Origin: DASUFE01 sp036274675
Lineage (GTDB): Bacteria; Pseudomonadota; Gammaproteobacteria; HTCC5015
Assembly (NCBI GenBank): GCA_036274675.1
Contig: DASUFE010000097.1
Location: forward strand, 1 to 19,395
Length of the DNA: 19,395 bases
Direction of reading: 5' to 3'
A model generated the notes under the pieces. That model ran no database searches, was not told the DNA's origin, and saw only the letters and a list, made by a program, of their open reading frames with translations. This document shows positions 10,217-19,244 of the stretch, in pieces; position 1 is the stretch's first letter; each line of letters begins with the position of its first letter. The translations under genes were made by a program, and so were the position numbers.

Positions 10217-10272
10217 CCCCCTTTCTTTTCGCAAGATAAAAGAAAGGGGGTCGCCACAGCCACGAAGTGGCG
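10217..10272. repeat. REP-like double palindrome
   Basis: CCCCCTTTCTTTT (10217-10229) and AAAAGAAAGGGGG (10238-10250) form a perfect 13-bp stem with an 8-nt loop. Directly after it, CGCCAC (10252-10257) can pair with GTGGCG (10267-10272), or alternatively GCCAC-GAA-GTGGC (10259-10271) folds as a tight triloop hairpin. Two adjacent hairpins of this sort are typical of dispersed REP-type repeats. It is unrelated in sequence to the family A and B elements. No T-run follows, so a terminator role is not obvious. Confidence 0.65.
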
Positions 10273-10365
10273 GGCGAAACATCTTTTTAAATACGCAGCA
10301 ATGGGCAGGGGCGGAACCTCGTTGCAAACAAAGGATCTCCAGGGGATTTAATCAATTCCCTACAG

Positions 10366-10371
10366 TATACT
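10366..10371 (+). promoter_or_regulatory. Possible -10 box of a leaderless maf transcript
   Basis: TATACT ends eight bases before the maf ATG, and the intervening TTCCCTCC contains no Shine-Dalgarno sequence. The distance puts transcription start at about the ATG. A -35 box at the right spacing is poor (GGATTT at 10344-10349). Confidence 0.35.
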
Positions 10372-10379
10372 TTCCCTCC

Positions 10380-10964
10380 ATGATTTATCTGGCTTCCAAA
10401 TCCCCCCGTCGCCGCGAGCTGTTAAGACAGATCGGAGTCGAGTTCGAGTGCGTTGACGTGGATGTTCCGGAGACGCCTGGGTCGGGGGAGAAGCCGCAGG
10501 ATTATGCGGTCCGCGTCGCGCGGGCGAAGGCGCGAGCCGGATATGAGCGGCTTAAAAAGCCCGAGGCCTGGGTGCTGGGAGCGGACACGGTGGTAACGAT
10601 CGACGGTTTGATCCTTGGCAAGCCCATGGAGCGCAACGACGGGCTGCGCATGCTGACCCGCCTGTCGGGCCGCACACATACCGTGATCACAGCAGTTACG
10701 CTGGCGGGTCCGGGCGCTGAACTGCTGGAGGTCTCGCGCAGCGAAGTCGCTTTTCGCGAGATCAGTGCGGAGGAACAGGAACTGTATTGGCAATCCGGCG
10801 AGCCTGTCGACAAGGCGGGCGGTTACGCCATCCAGGGCCTCGCCGCCGTTTTTGTGAAGCATCTGGCGGGCAGCTATTCAGGAGTGGTCGGGCTGCCGCT
10901 GTATGAAACCGGAAAACTGCTCGCCGCCCGCAAGACGCCGGCGGGCCGGGAGCAGTCGCGATGA
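10380..10964 (+). CDS. maf: Maf/YhdE nucleotide pyrophosphatase
   Basis: Hydrolyses nucleoside triphosphates (dTTP, UTP and modified forms in the YhdE branch) to monophosphates, cleansing the nucleotide pool. At 194 residues it is full length. The opening MIYLASKSPRRRELL has the family SxSPRR substrate loop, VLGADTVV carries catalytic D69, K81 lies in LGKP, and the C-terminal segments are GGYAIQGLA and GSYSGVVGLPLYET. The ATG at 10380 aligns with homologues; the open frame upstream is ignored. The stop overlaps the rng start (ATGA), indicating translational coupling. The protein resembles YhdE more than YceF, which acts on 7-methyl-GTP. Confidence 0.95.
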   Translation: MIYLASKSPRRRELLRQIGVEFECVDVDVPETPGSGEKPQDYAVRVARAKARAGYERLKKPEAWVLGADTVVTIDGLILGKPMERNDGLRMLTRLSGRTHTVITAVTLAGPGAELLEVSRSEVAFREISAEEQELYWQSGEPVDKAGGYAIQGLAAVFVKHLAGSYSGVVGLPLYETGKLLAARKTPAGREQSR

Positions 10965-12433
10965 GTCAGGAAATCCTGGTCAACGTGACGCCGCAGGAAA
11001 CCCGGGTGGCCATGGTTGAGAACGGGGTGCTGCAGGAACTGTTCATCGAGCGCGCCAACAGCAGGGGTCTGGTCGGCAATATCTACAAGGGGAAGGTTGC
11101 GCGCGTGATGCCCGGCATGGACGCCGCTTTCGTGGATATCGGCATGGATAAGTCCGCATTCCTCCACGTCTCGGATATTTTGCACGTCGACGCCGCTATC
11201 ATCGCGGAAAAACCGGAGGTGCAGCCCAAGCGCATATTGATCGGAGAGTTGTTGCGCGAAGGTCAGGAGCTGCTGGTGCAGGTCATCAAGGACCCGCTGG
11301 GCTCGAAGGGTGCGCGCCTGACCACGCAGATCACGGTGCCCTCCCGCTTTTTGGTGCTGATACCGAACGACGGCAACGTCGGCATCTCCACTAAAATCGA
11401 GGACGAACCTGAACGCGAACGCTTGCGCGCGCTGCTGGAGCCGCTGCCGCGCGACTGCGGCGGCTATATCGTGCGCACGGTCGCCGAGGGAGTCAGCGGC
11501 GACAGGCTGCAGTGGGATGCCGAGTTCCTGCGCAAACTTTGGGCCAGGATCGTGGAGAGATCTCAGTCAGTCGGGGCGACTCAACTGGTGCATAACGACC
11601 TGCCGCTGATCCTGCGCGTGTTACGGGATCTGGTGGGCGACTCGATCGACCGGGTGCTGGTCGACACCGCCGACAGCTACCGAGGGATGCGGGAGTTCGC
11701 GGAAAGCTACATACCTGAAATAGCCGGGCGCATCGAGTTTTATAAAAGCGAGCGCCCGCTGTTCGACCTGTACAGCATCGAGGATGAGATACAGAAAGCG
11801 TTGCAACGCAAGGTGTTGTTGAAGTCCGGCGGATATCTGATCATAGACCAGACCGAGTCCATGACCACGATCGACATCAACACGGGTGGATTTATCGGGC
11901 GACGCAATCTCGAAGAGACCATTTACAAGACCAATCTCGAGGCGGCGCAGGCGATCGCACGTCAGCTGCGGCTGCGTAATCTCGGCGGGATCATCATCAT
12001 CGATTTCATCGATATGCTGGACGAAGAGCACAAGCGCCAGGTCAGACGCGCCCTTGTCTCCGCGCTGGAGAAGGATTATGCAAGGACCCAGGTTTCGGAG
12101 ATGTCGGAATTGGGCCTGGTGGAAATGACGCGCAAGCGCACGCGCGAAAGCCTTGAACACATTCTCTGCGAGCCTTGTCCAACCTGTTCCGGCCGCGGTT
12201 CGCTGCGCACCGCGGAAACGGTCTGTTATGACATTTTCAGGGAGATCCTGCGGGTTTCCAAACTGTATGATATCAAGGGCGTGACGGTTGTAGCGTCGGA
12301 GAAGGTGACGGGCCTGCTGCTGGACGAACAGTCGGCGGCGCTGGCCGAACTGAGCGGCTTGCTGAATACGGCCGTGCGTCTGCAGGCGGAAACAACCTAC
12401 ACTCAGGAAAATTACGACGTGGTAATGGCTTGA
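10961..12433 (+). CDS. rng: Ribonuclease G
   Basis: Endoribonuclease that matures the 5' end of 16S rRNA and degrades some mRNAs. At 490 residues it is full length (E. coli 489). An S1 RNA-binding domain lies at about 38-128 (GNIYKGKVARVMPGMDAAFVDIG), then the 5' sensor and the DNase I-like catalytic domain with metal-binding D305 in TIDINTGG and D348 in IIIIDFIDM. The zinc-link cysteines C406 and C409 occur in CEPCPTCSGRG and hold the dimer together. The long unstructured C-terminal scaffold of RNase E is absent, so this is RNase G. It overlaps maf by 4 bp and precedes yhdP by 10 bp, so maf-rng-yhdP look like one operon. Confidence 0.97.
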   Translation: MSQEILVNVTPQETRVAMVENGVLQELFIERANSRGLVGNIYKGKVARVMPGMDAAFVDIGMDKSAFLHVSDILHVDAAIIAEKPEVQPKRILIGELLREGQELLVQVIKDPLGSKGARLTTQITVPSRFLVLIPNDGNVGISTKIEDEPERERLRALLEPLPRDCGGYIVRTVAEGVSGDRLQWDAEFLRKLWARIVERSQSVGATQLVHNDLPLILRVLRDLVGDSIDRVLVDTADSYRGMREFAESYIPEIAGRIEFYKSERPLFDLYSIEDEIQKALQRKVLLKSGGYLIIDQTESMTTIDINTGGFIGRRNLEETIYKTNLEAAQAIARQLRLRNLGGIIIIDFIDMLDEEHKRQVRRALVSALEKDYARTQVSEMSELGLVEMTRKRTRESLEHILCEPCPTCSGRGSLRTAETVCYDIFREILRVSKLYDIKGVTVVASEKVTGLLLDEQSAALAELSGLLNTAVRLQAETTYTQENYDVVMA

Positions 12434-12443
12434 ACGGGACGGC

Positions 12444-15400
12444 ATGCGAGCTGCGACTAGAAACATAATCAGGAAAACCTGGTACGGCTGCTGGATCTCC
12501 GGCGCGTTCTTGCTTATCGTGCTCGCGCTGGTTTTCAGCGCGATCCGCGTCATGCTGCCGCTCGCCACCGACTACAAATCCGATATCGAAAGCCTGGCTG
12601 CGCGCACTCTGGGACACCCGGTGCAGATAGCGCGCATCGATACCGACTGGCTGTGGTTCAGGCCGCGTCTGAGGCTGATCGGGGTGCGGGTGGATGATAC
12701 GGCGGGAGGTTCCGCCCTGTTCGCCGCGCAGGAAGTCATCCTGGCCATGAATCCTTTTTCCTCGATCATGAACCGCAAGGTCGAAATCGACGAGTTGACC
12801 GTCGTGCGCACCGATTTTTCCGTGAGCAGGGATGAAGCCGGACATCTGTATGCGCGGGGCTTCGCGCTTCCCGTGCAGATGGACCCCGCCGCCGGGACCG
12901 AACCCGCCGTGCCGGACTTTCTGCGCGGCCGCACGCTGCGTGTGGTCGACAGCGTGGTCGGCTTCTCGGATGCCGCGAGCGGCATCAACTACCGCCTGCA
13001 AGCGGTCAACCTGGCCCTGCGGTTGGGCCGTGATCACCACCGTCTTTATCTCAGTGTCAGCCTCCCCGGAGAAATCGGCAAACGTTTCGAGGTGGGGGCG
13101 GAATTGCGCGGCGATCTGCGTGATCTGCAAGGCCTGAAGGGACAGCTTTATGTGCGGGTGGCGGGGCTGGAATTGCCGGCCGTGCTGCGGAAAACCTCGT
13201 ACCGGCGCAGCGTCAAGTCGGGACGCCTGGATTTTGCATTATGGGCCGATCTGGATCCCGAGGCCGGCCGTGAAATCCAGGGCAATATAAACCTGCAGGA
13301 TTTCGCCGGGAATTTCACCGGTGTGCCGTTGCTGGCCGGCTTCAAATCGCCCTTTAACCGGATATCCGCGGACTTGCGCGGGCGCCTTGCCGGGGACGGA
13401 TTGGATCTCGAACTGGAAAACCTGTTGTTGTCCAAGGGGGAGACTGCCGCGCCACTCAACGGTCTTGCCATCAAAACCTCCATCGGTGCGCAGGCTTTCG
13501 AGCGCGGCGAAATCATGATCGATCATTTGCGGTTGCAGCAGGTATGGCCGATAGCCATGCACTATAAGGTGCTGCGCAAGGCGCTGGCCAAGGCGGGCAT
13601 CAAGGCCGTCAACGGGGATCTGCTGGGTTTTTACGGCAAGTGGGAACCGGCGCAAGGCGGCGGCGCCCGCAAAATCACGCTGAGTTCGCGGTTTGAGGAA
13701 TTGGGCGTAACCGGAAGCGGCAAGACCCCGAGTATTTCCAATTTGCGCGGGACGGCGCGCCTGCTCAATAACAACGCGGTCATCGATTTTGAAACGGTCG
13801 GCTCTCAATTGGATTATCCCTTCCTGTTCCGCAACAAGATCACGCTGCAAAGCCTCGACGGCCCGCTGTATGCGCATTTCGCCGGTTCCAGCCTGACGCT
13901 CGCGGTGCGTAATCTGCTCCTGCAGACACCCCATGTGTCCAGCCGGCATTGGCTCGATTTGCAGTTCGCGACCGGGAAGGCGCCGTACGCGAATATCTAT
14001 TCGACCTACAAAGACGGTGATGTCAGCTCCGGCCCTCAGTATTTGCCGGTGACCATCATGAGCAAAGAGCTGGTGTCCTGGCTTGACCGGGCCGTTGTCA
14101 GCGGCCGCCTGGTCGACGGCGATCTGGAGTTGCGGGGACCGCTCGATAAATTCCCGTTCCGGCACAATGAAGGCATATTTCGCACTGATACGGATTTCGA
14201 CGGCATGGAAATCGATTATTTCGAAGACTGGCCGCATCTGCAGAACGCGCGGCTGCACACACGATTTTATGGCGCGACCATGGCGATTGCAGTGCACGAA
14301 GGACGCGTCTCCGATACCGATATATCCGGCGCCGACGCCTGGATCACGGATTTTAACCAGTCCTGGCTTATCGTGCAGGCGCCCGTGGCCGGGCCGCTGT
14401 CCGGCACCGTGAGTTATCTGCGTAACAGCGGTTTAAGAGAGCATCTGGAACCGCTGATCGATCAGGTTACCGCCTCGGGCGCGCAGTCGGGTTTGGTGTA
14501 TCTCGATATTCCGCTGCACGATGGTCCGGAAGTGAAGTGGCGGTACACCAGTTCCATTTTCGACGGAGCGTTCACGTTCACCGACCTGGGCCTTGAGTTT
14601 AAGAATATCAATTGCAGCATCCGTCTCGACCAGGAAAGTATGCATGCGGCGCCTTTCGCGGCCACGCTCAACAATCACCCGGTGAAGATTGATATAGGCA
14701 CCTACGCCGAAGAGACCGGCAATACGGCGCACATCTCGATTGCCGGCGAGACCGCGCCGGCGAAGCTGCTGCGACGCAAAGGTTTTGATGCCGCGGAATA
14801 TATAAAGGGCACTGCGAAGATGGATGCCGCGATCGAGCTGCCGCTTACGAAAACCCAGGCGACCGAGCGTTATCCATCCATCGACCTGCGACTGGATACC
14901 AGAGCCACGGCGATCAGCCTGCCGGAACCTTTTGCGAAGGATGCTGGAGTGCCGTCGGTGCTGTCGATGCACAGCCAGTTCAGGGACCGCTTCGTGCTGG
15001 TCGATGTCGCTTACGGAGGTTGGTTCGAAGGCAAACTGCGCCTTGAAGGAGGCTCGCTCGAGCGCGCCGGTATACGTCTGTTCGAAGGCTCACCCGGCCT
15101 GCCGGAGGAGCCGGGACTTTTCATCACCGGCCGCGTCGGCTCGCTGAACATCGACCGGTGGCTGGCATTGCACGGTACCGGAGCCACGGCGGTGAATCCA
15201 CTGCAACGCATCGAACTCAGAGTCGGGCAACTGACATATCTGGGGCGCACCTTGCCGGATGCGGTCCTGCAATTGACGCAGCAGCCCCAGTATTGGTTTG
15301 CCACCGTGGAGTCCCAATTCCTGACCGGATCGGTCGCCATTCCCAAGCCGGATCCATCCGCGCAGAAGCTGGATTTGGATCTGAAATATGCCGATGTAGA

Positions 15401-16295
15401 TTATTTTATGGCCCAATCCCGGGCATCCGATAAACCGTTGTTGCCGGGCGATATCCCGCCGTTCAAACTGAAGAGCGAAAGAATCATATTGAACGGCTGG
15501 AATCTGCTGCAGACGGAACTGGACACCGTCGTCGATAAACAGGTTCTGAGCGGCAATTTCAGGGTCAGCGATCCCGACGTCGGCCTGGAAGGCAAGGTAG
15601 AGTGGAGCGCGGACAAGAAGGGCGCCCAGCGGACGGAAATCAGCCTGGCTTTCGATTCGAAAAACGTCGGGCGCGGCCTCGGCAAGTTCGGTTACGCCGA
15701 GATCATACGCGAGGGCGCCGGTACCGCGAAATTCGATCTCGCCTGGCCCGCGCCGCCGCAGGGATTTGATCTGTCGATCATGAGCGGCGAGGGCCAGATG
15801 TCGCTCAAGGACGGGCGCGTGCTCGATATCAAACCGGGCGGGGGACGGCTGTTCGGACTGCTGAGCGTGCAGACCATTCCGCGCCGCCTGGCCTTTGATT
15901 TCAGCGATGTTTTCGCGGAAGGCTTCAGCTTCGACAAAATGAAAGGCAACTTCGATTTTTCGGGAGGCGAGGCCTACACCGATAATTATGTTATCGATGG
16001 CCCGGTCGGCAGGATCGATATTAAGGGCCGGGTCGGCATGGTGCAGCGCGATTATGACCAGAACATCCTGTTCCGCCCGGATTTATCGTCGAGCCTGCCT
16101 ATTGTAGGAACCCTGCTGGGCGGTACGGGCACCGGCCTGGCGTTGATCATGATCGACCGGTTGGCGCGTTTGTTCGGCAAGCAGACAGACGATTTGGCGC
16201 GTTTCGAATATACTTTGACGGGTAGCTGGGACGATCCGGTGATGACTCCGGTGAAACCGAAACCTCTCAGAAAGGACAAGGATAAGGACAAATGA
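12444..16295 (+). CDS. yhdP: YhdP family AsmA-like envelope protein
   Basis: A giant (1283 residues) inner-membrane-anchored periplasmic protein. YhdP of E. coli, with TamB and YdbH, is implicated in carrying phospholipids to the outer membrane. One membrane segment lies at about 14-35 (YGCWISGAFLLIVLALVFSA) and the rest is predicted periplasmic, rich in beta strands. The C-terminal AsmA-like region (about 1080-1260) contains GEGQMSLKDGRVLDIKPGGG, FDFSDVFAEGFSFDKMKGNFDF and ILFRPDLSSSLPIVGTLLGG segments typical of the family. The protein ends in a lysine-aspartate tail, RKDKDKDK. Its place directly after rng and before nit-tldD is conserved in gammaproteobacteria. The ATG at 12444 has only a weak GGGA upstream. 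Confidence 0.94.
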   Translation: MRAATRNIIRKTWYGCWISGAFLLIVLALVFSAIRVMLPLATDYKSDIESLAARTLGHPVQIARIDTDWLWFRPRLRLIGVRVDDTAGGSALFAAQEVILAMNPFSSIMNRKVEIDELTVVRTDFSVSRDEAGHLYARGFALPVQMDPAAGTEPAVPDFLRGRTLRVVDSVVGFSDAASGINYRLQAVNLALRLGRDHHRLYLSVSLPGEIGKRFEVGAELRGDLRDLQGLKGQLYVRVAGLELPAVLRKTSYRRSVKSGRLDFALWADLDPEAGREIQGNINLQDFAGNFTGVPLLAGFKSPFNRISADLRGRLAGDGLDLELENLLLSKGETAAPLNGLAIKTSIGAQAFERGEIMIDHLRLQQVWPIAMHYKVLRKALAKAGIKAVNGDLLGFYGKWEPAQGGGARKITLSSRFEELGVTGSGKTPSISNLRGTARLLNNNAVIDFETVGSQLDYPFLFRNKITLQSLDGPLYAHFAGSSLTLAVRNLLLQTPHVSSRHWLDLQFATGKAPYANIYSTYKDGDVSSGPQYLPVTIMSKELVSWLDRAVVSGRLVDGDLELRGPLDKFPFRHNEGIFRTDTDFDGMEIDYFEDWPHLQNARLHTRFYGATMAIAVHEGRVSDTDISGADAWITDFNQSWLIVQAPVAGPLSGTVSYLRNSGLREHLEPLIDQVTASGAQSGLVYLDIPLHDGPEVKWRYTSSIFDGAFTFTDLGLEFKNINCSIRLDQESMHAAPFAATLNNHPVKIDIGTYAEETGNTAHISIAGETAPAKLLRRKGFDAAEYIKGTAKMDAAIELPLTKTQATERYPSIDLRLDTRATAISLPEPFAKDAGVPSVLSMHSQFRDRFVLVDVAYGGWFEGKLRLEGGSLERAGIRLFEGSPGLPEEPGLFITGRVGSLNIDRWLALHGTGATAVNPLQRIELRVGQLTYLGRTLPDAVLQLTQQPQYWFATVESQFLTGSVAIPKPDPSAQKLDLDLKYADVDYFMAQSRASDKPLLPGDIPPFKLKSERIILNGWNLLQTELDTVVDKQVLSGNFRVSDPDVGLEGKVEWSADKKGAQRTEISLAFDSKNVGRGLGKFGYAEIIREGAGTAKFDLAWPAPPQGFDLSIMSGEGQMSLKDGRVLDIKPGGGRLFGLLSVQTIPRRLAFDFSDVFAEGFSFDKMKGNFDFSGGEAYTDNYVIDGPVGRIDIKGRVGMVQRDYDQNILFRPDLSSSLPIVGTLLGGTGTGLALIMIDRLARLFGKQTDDLARFEYTLTGSWDDPVMTPVKPKPLRKDKDKDK

Positions 16296-16341
16296 TTTCT
16301 ACGCGGCGATTGAGTTGCGGCGTGATGAATGATTTGCAGGC

Positions 16342-16737
16342 ATGTTGAAGTATTTTCGCTTCCGGATACCCCACATTCGCGGCCAGCTTTGCCGGGACGC
16401 GGTGCTGCTCGCGTCCGTCCTGATGCAGCCGGCGCAGGCACAGTCCTTCGAACTCAATACCGATGACTGGGTCAGACCTCGCAACGGCGCGGCCATTGTC
16501 GGATTCGAGGCTCTGCGTCAGACTGTAGAGGCGTGGTCGGCCGGCGGTGGAAGCGGCATAATCGAGATCCGCTATCCCGGTGGTGAGGAAGGTGGTTTGT
16601 GGGCGAGTGAGTTGACCGATTGGCTGGTGGCCTTCGGCGTTCCTTCGCAATACATTCATGCCGCTTCGGGCAGTGCGCGCAGGGATCGCATCATGCTCGA
16701 GGTCATGGAGCCGGCAAAGCGGCCTCCCTCTGAATAA
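16342..16737 (+). CDS. Small exported protein of unknown function
   Basis: 131 residues with an N-terminal signal peptide: basic start, hydrophobic AVLLASVLMQ, and a likely cleavage after A33 in PAQA-QS. The mature part of about 98 residues would be periplasmic. Its core reads as strand-helix-strand: GIIEIRYPG, then LWASELTDWLVAFGVP, then YIHAASGS and DRIMLEV. This vaguely recalls the beta-alpha-beta core of OmpA-like domains, but the peptidoglycan-binding residues of that family are not visible, so I give no function. It sits between yhdP (46 bp) and nit (46 bp), and codon use matches the neighbours, supporting a real gene. The start is uncertain: only a weak GCAGG precedes the ATG. Confidence 0.75.
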   Translation: MLKYFRFRIPHIRGQLCRDAVLLASVLMQPAQAQSFELNTDDWVRPRNGAAIVGFEALRQTVEAWSAGGGSGIIEIRYPGGEEGGLWASELTDWLVAFGVPSQYIHAASGSARRDRIMLEVMEPAKRPPSE

Positions 16738-16783
16738 AAAAATTCAAGAAGAATAAAATTAATCAGGTTAAGGTTCAGGAGAT

Positions 16784-17608
16784 ATGTCGTTGATTGCATG
16801 TATACAGATGGCTTCGGGCCCCAATGTACAGGCCAATCTTGGCGAGGCCGGGCGCCTGATCAGGAACGCTGTCGCGGCCGGAGCGAAATTCGTGCTGCTG
16901 CCGGAACACTTCGCGCAGATGGGCATGAAGGAAACCGATAAGCTCGACATTATGGAAACCGAAGGCAAGGGCCCGATACAGACCTTCCTCGCAGAAACCG
17001 CGAGGCAGCACAAAATCTGGGTGGCCGGCGGCTCCATTCCCCTGCGCGGCAATGATCCGAAGCGCGCCCGTTCCAGTCTGTTGCTATACAACGACCAGGG
17101 CATACAAGTCGCCCGTTACGACAAGATACACATGTTCGACGTGCATATTCCCCAGAACGGCGAACGCTATCAGGAGTCGGCCACTATCGAACCGGGCGAC
17201 CAGGTGGTGGTGATTGACACTCCGCTGGGGCGCACCGGCTTGTGCGTCTGCTACGACATGCGCTTCCCCGAGCTGTTCCGCCAGCAGGTGGAGCAGGGCA
17301 TGGAAGTGCTGCTGATCCCGAGCGCTTTCACCGCGATCACCGGCAAGGTGCATTGGGAGCCGCTGCTGGTCGCGCGCGCGATCGAGAACCAGTGCTATGT
17401 CGCCGCGGCGAACCAGGGCGGTTATCACAAGAACGGGCGCGAAACCCACGGCCACAGCATGATCGTCGATCCCTGGGGCAACATCCTCGATTGCCTGCCG
17501 AGCGGTTCCGGATTCGTGATCGGCAAGATCGACCGCGCCAAGCTGGAAGCGACGCGCAAGAATTTTCCGGCGATCAGCCACAGAAGGTTGAGTTGCAGCA
17601 TCGTGTAA
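16784..17608 (+). CDS. nit: Nitrilase-family amidase (Nit-like, deaminated glutathione amidase type)
   Basis: Carbon-nitrogen hydrolase of the Nit1/YbeM branch, which in characterised members hydrolyses deaminated glutathione, a metabolite-repair reaction. That substrate is by family, not proven here. At 274 residues it is complete. The catalytic triad is visible: E41 in LLPEHF, K114 in RYDKIHMFDV, and nucleophile C156 in CVCYDMRFPE. MIVDPWGNIL near the C-terminus is also typical. AGGAGA (16777-16782) ends one base before the ATG, and TAAGG lies ten bases before; together they support this start. It lies upstream of tldD as in many gammaproteobacteria, but a 183-bp gap with a palindromic element separates the two. 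Confidence 0.93.
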   Translation: MSLIACIQMASGPNVQANLGEAGRLIRNAVAAGAKFVLLPEHFAQMGMKETDKLDIMETEGKGPIQTFLAETARQHKIWVAGGSIPLRGNDPKRARSSLLLYNDQGIQVARYDKIHMFDVHIPQNGERYQESATIEPGDQVVVIDTPLGRTGLCVCYDMRFPELFRQQVEQGMEVLLIPSAFTAITGKVHWEPLLVARAIENQCYVAAANQGGYHKNGRETHGHSMIVDPWGNILDCLPSGSGFVIGKIDRAKLEATRKNFPAISHRRLSCSIV

Positions 17609-17612
17609 CCAC

Positions 17613-17768
17613 TTTTGACGCAGAGGCGCCGAGTATTGAAATTTCCGGGACCAAACCATACCACCAAAACAATGTTTAACCCTTCGAATGGTAAGAGTGC
17701 GCATTTCATTTTGGATTACCCTTATTCATAATTCGCCTTTCTTCGCGTCTTTGCGTCTCCGCGTCAGA
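17613..17768. repeat. Family B palindromic element, copy 4 (nit-tldD)
   Basis: The left arm at 17613-17640 (TTTTGACGCAGAGGCGCCGA start) and right arm at 17742-17768 (GCGTCTTTGCGTCTCCGCGT core) are inverted copies. The centre of about 101 bp is AT-rich and non-coding, much longer than in the other copies. The element starts a few bases after the nit stop and ends 23 bases before the tldD ATG. Confidence 0.8.
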
Positions 17769-17791
17769 CCTATTTGTATTCGAGCACAAAA

Positions 17792-19234
17792 ATGACCGAT
17801 TCACGTTCCATCGCTGAAAGCCTGATCCTCGACCCCGCCTCGCTTGGCGAGACCCAGTTGCAGTCCGTGTTATCCGGCATGCTGGGGCCCTCGATCGATG
17901 CCGCGGATCTGTATTTCCAGGTACGCCAGCGCGAAGCCTGGCAACTGGAGGATGGCATCGTCAAGGAAGGCAGCCGCGATATCGAGCGCGGTGTCGGCGT
18001 GCGCGCCATCAGCGGCGAGAAAACGGGGCTTGCCTATTCCGATGAAATCGAATTCCAGGCGCTGCTGGAAGCTTCGCGTTCCGCGCGCGCCATCGCCGCG
18101 GGCGGCAAGCCGGGACGGCTGCAGGCGTGGCAGCGCAAAAACGCTCCGGCCCTTTATTCCGCCATCGATCCGCTCGCCGGCATCGACGATACCTCCAAGG
18201 TTCAGTTGCTCGCGGAGGTCGACGCGGCGGCGCGTCGCATGGACCCGCGGGTGAAACAGGTATTCGTCACCTTGACGGGCAGCCATGATGTGGTGCTGAT
18301 CGCCGCCAGCGACGGCACCTGGGCGACTGACGTGCGGCCGCTGGTGCGCCTCTCGGTATCGGTGATCGCCGAAAGCAACGGGCGCCGCGAGCAGGGCAGC
18401 GCCGGCGGCGGCGGCCGTTATTCCTATGAGAATCTGCTGCAGCCGGGCGTCGCGCGGTCCTACGCCGAGGAAGCCGTGCGCCAGGCGCTGGTCAATCTCG
18501 AGGCGGGCCCCGCGCCGGCCGGCACCATGCCCGTGGTGCTGGCATCCGGCTGGCCCGGCATCCTGCTGCACGAGGCGGTGGGCCACGGGCTCGAAGGCGA
18601 TTTCAACCGCAAACAGACGTCGGCCTTCTCCGGTCGCATCGGCCAGCAGGTGGCCTCCACGCAATGCACGGTGGTGGATGATGGCACGCTGCCGCAGCGC
18701 CGGGGTTCCCTCAACATCGACGATGAGGGGACGCCGACGGAGAAAACCGTGCTGATCGAGAACGGAATCCTGCGCGGCTACATGCAGGACAAGTTAAACG
18801 CCGGCCTGATGGGCATGCGTTCCACCGGCAACGGCCGGCGCGAATCCTATGCGCACCTGCCAATGCCGCGCATGACCAATACTTATATGCTGCCCGGGAA
18901 ATACTCGCCCGAGGAAATCATCGCCTCGGTGGACAAAGGCCTGTACGCGGTGAACTTCGCGGGTGGCCAGGTCGATATCACCAACGGCAAGTTCGTGTTC
19001 TCGGCCTCGGAAGCCTATTTGATCGAAAAGGGCAAGGTTACGCGCCCCGTGAAAGGCGCCACCCTGATCGGCAGCGGTCCGGAAACGATGACGCGCATTT
19101 CGATGGTCGGCAACGACCTCCAGCTCGACAGCGGCATCGGCGTCTGCGGCAAGGACGGGCAGAGCGTGCCCGTGGGCGTCGGCCAGCCGACGCTGAAGAT
19201 CGACAGCATTACCGTCGGCGGCACGCAGGCCTGA
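17792..19234 (+). CDS. tldD: Metalloprotease TldD
   Basis: Zinc protease subunit that acts with PmbA (TldE) to degrade unfolded peptides; the pair processes microcin B17 and CcdA in E. coli. At 480 residues it is full length (E. coli 481). The zinc motif HEAVGH has H260, E261 and H264, with the further ligand C452 in GVCGKDGQS. Other family blocks are GVGVRAISGEKTGLAYSDE, DGTWATDVRPLVRLSVSV and YAHLPMPRMTNTYML. I chose the ATG at 17792; an in-frame TTG at 17774 would add six residues. No Shine-Dalgarno is visible, and the leader is mostly the right arm of the upstream palindromic element. pmbA is not seen within the window. Confidence 0.96.
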   Translation: MTDSRSIAESLILDPASLGETQLQSVLSGMLGPSIDAADLYFQVRQREAWQLEDGIVKEGSRDIERGVGVRAISGEKTGLAYSDEIEFQALLEASRSARAIAAGGKPGRLQAWQRKNAPALYSAIDPLAGIDDTSKVQLLAEVDAAARRMDPRVKQVFVTLTGSHDVVLIAASDGTWATDVRPLVRLSVSVIAESNGRREQGSAGGGGRYSYENLLQPGVARSYAEEAVRQALVNLEAGPAPAGTMPVVLASGWPGILLHEAVGHGLEGDFNRKQTSAFSGRIGQQVASTQCTVVDDGTLPQRRGSLNIDDEGTPTEKTVLIENGILRGYMQDKLNAGLMGMRSTGNGRRESYAHLPMPRMTNTYMLPGKYSPEEIIASVDKGLYAVNFAGGQVDITNGKFVFSASEAYLIEKGKVTRPVKGATLIGSGPETMTRISMVGNDLQLDSGIGVCGKDGQSVPVGVGQPTLKIDSITVGGTQA

Positions 19235-19244
19235 AAAAATTTGA

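Larger units (their letters stand above)
10059..10379. other. 321-bp non-coding stretch before maf
   Basis: The maf reading frame stays open back to 10077, but nothing in that extension resembles Maf, so I treat it as non-coding. It holds an FNR-type box (10083-10096), a double palindrome (10217-10272) and a possible -10 box (10366-10371). I see no tRNA, small gene or T-run terminator in the remainder. Confidence 0.6.

Noticed and set aside
10077..10379. In-frame upstream extension of maf (101 codons)
   Set aside because: The extension crosses the double palindrome, has no Maf similarity, and the ATG at 10380 matches the known family start exactly.
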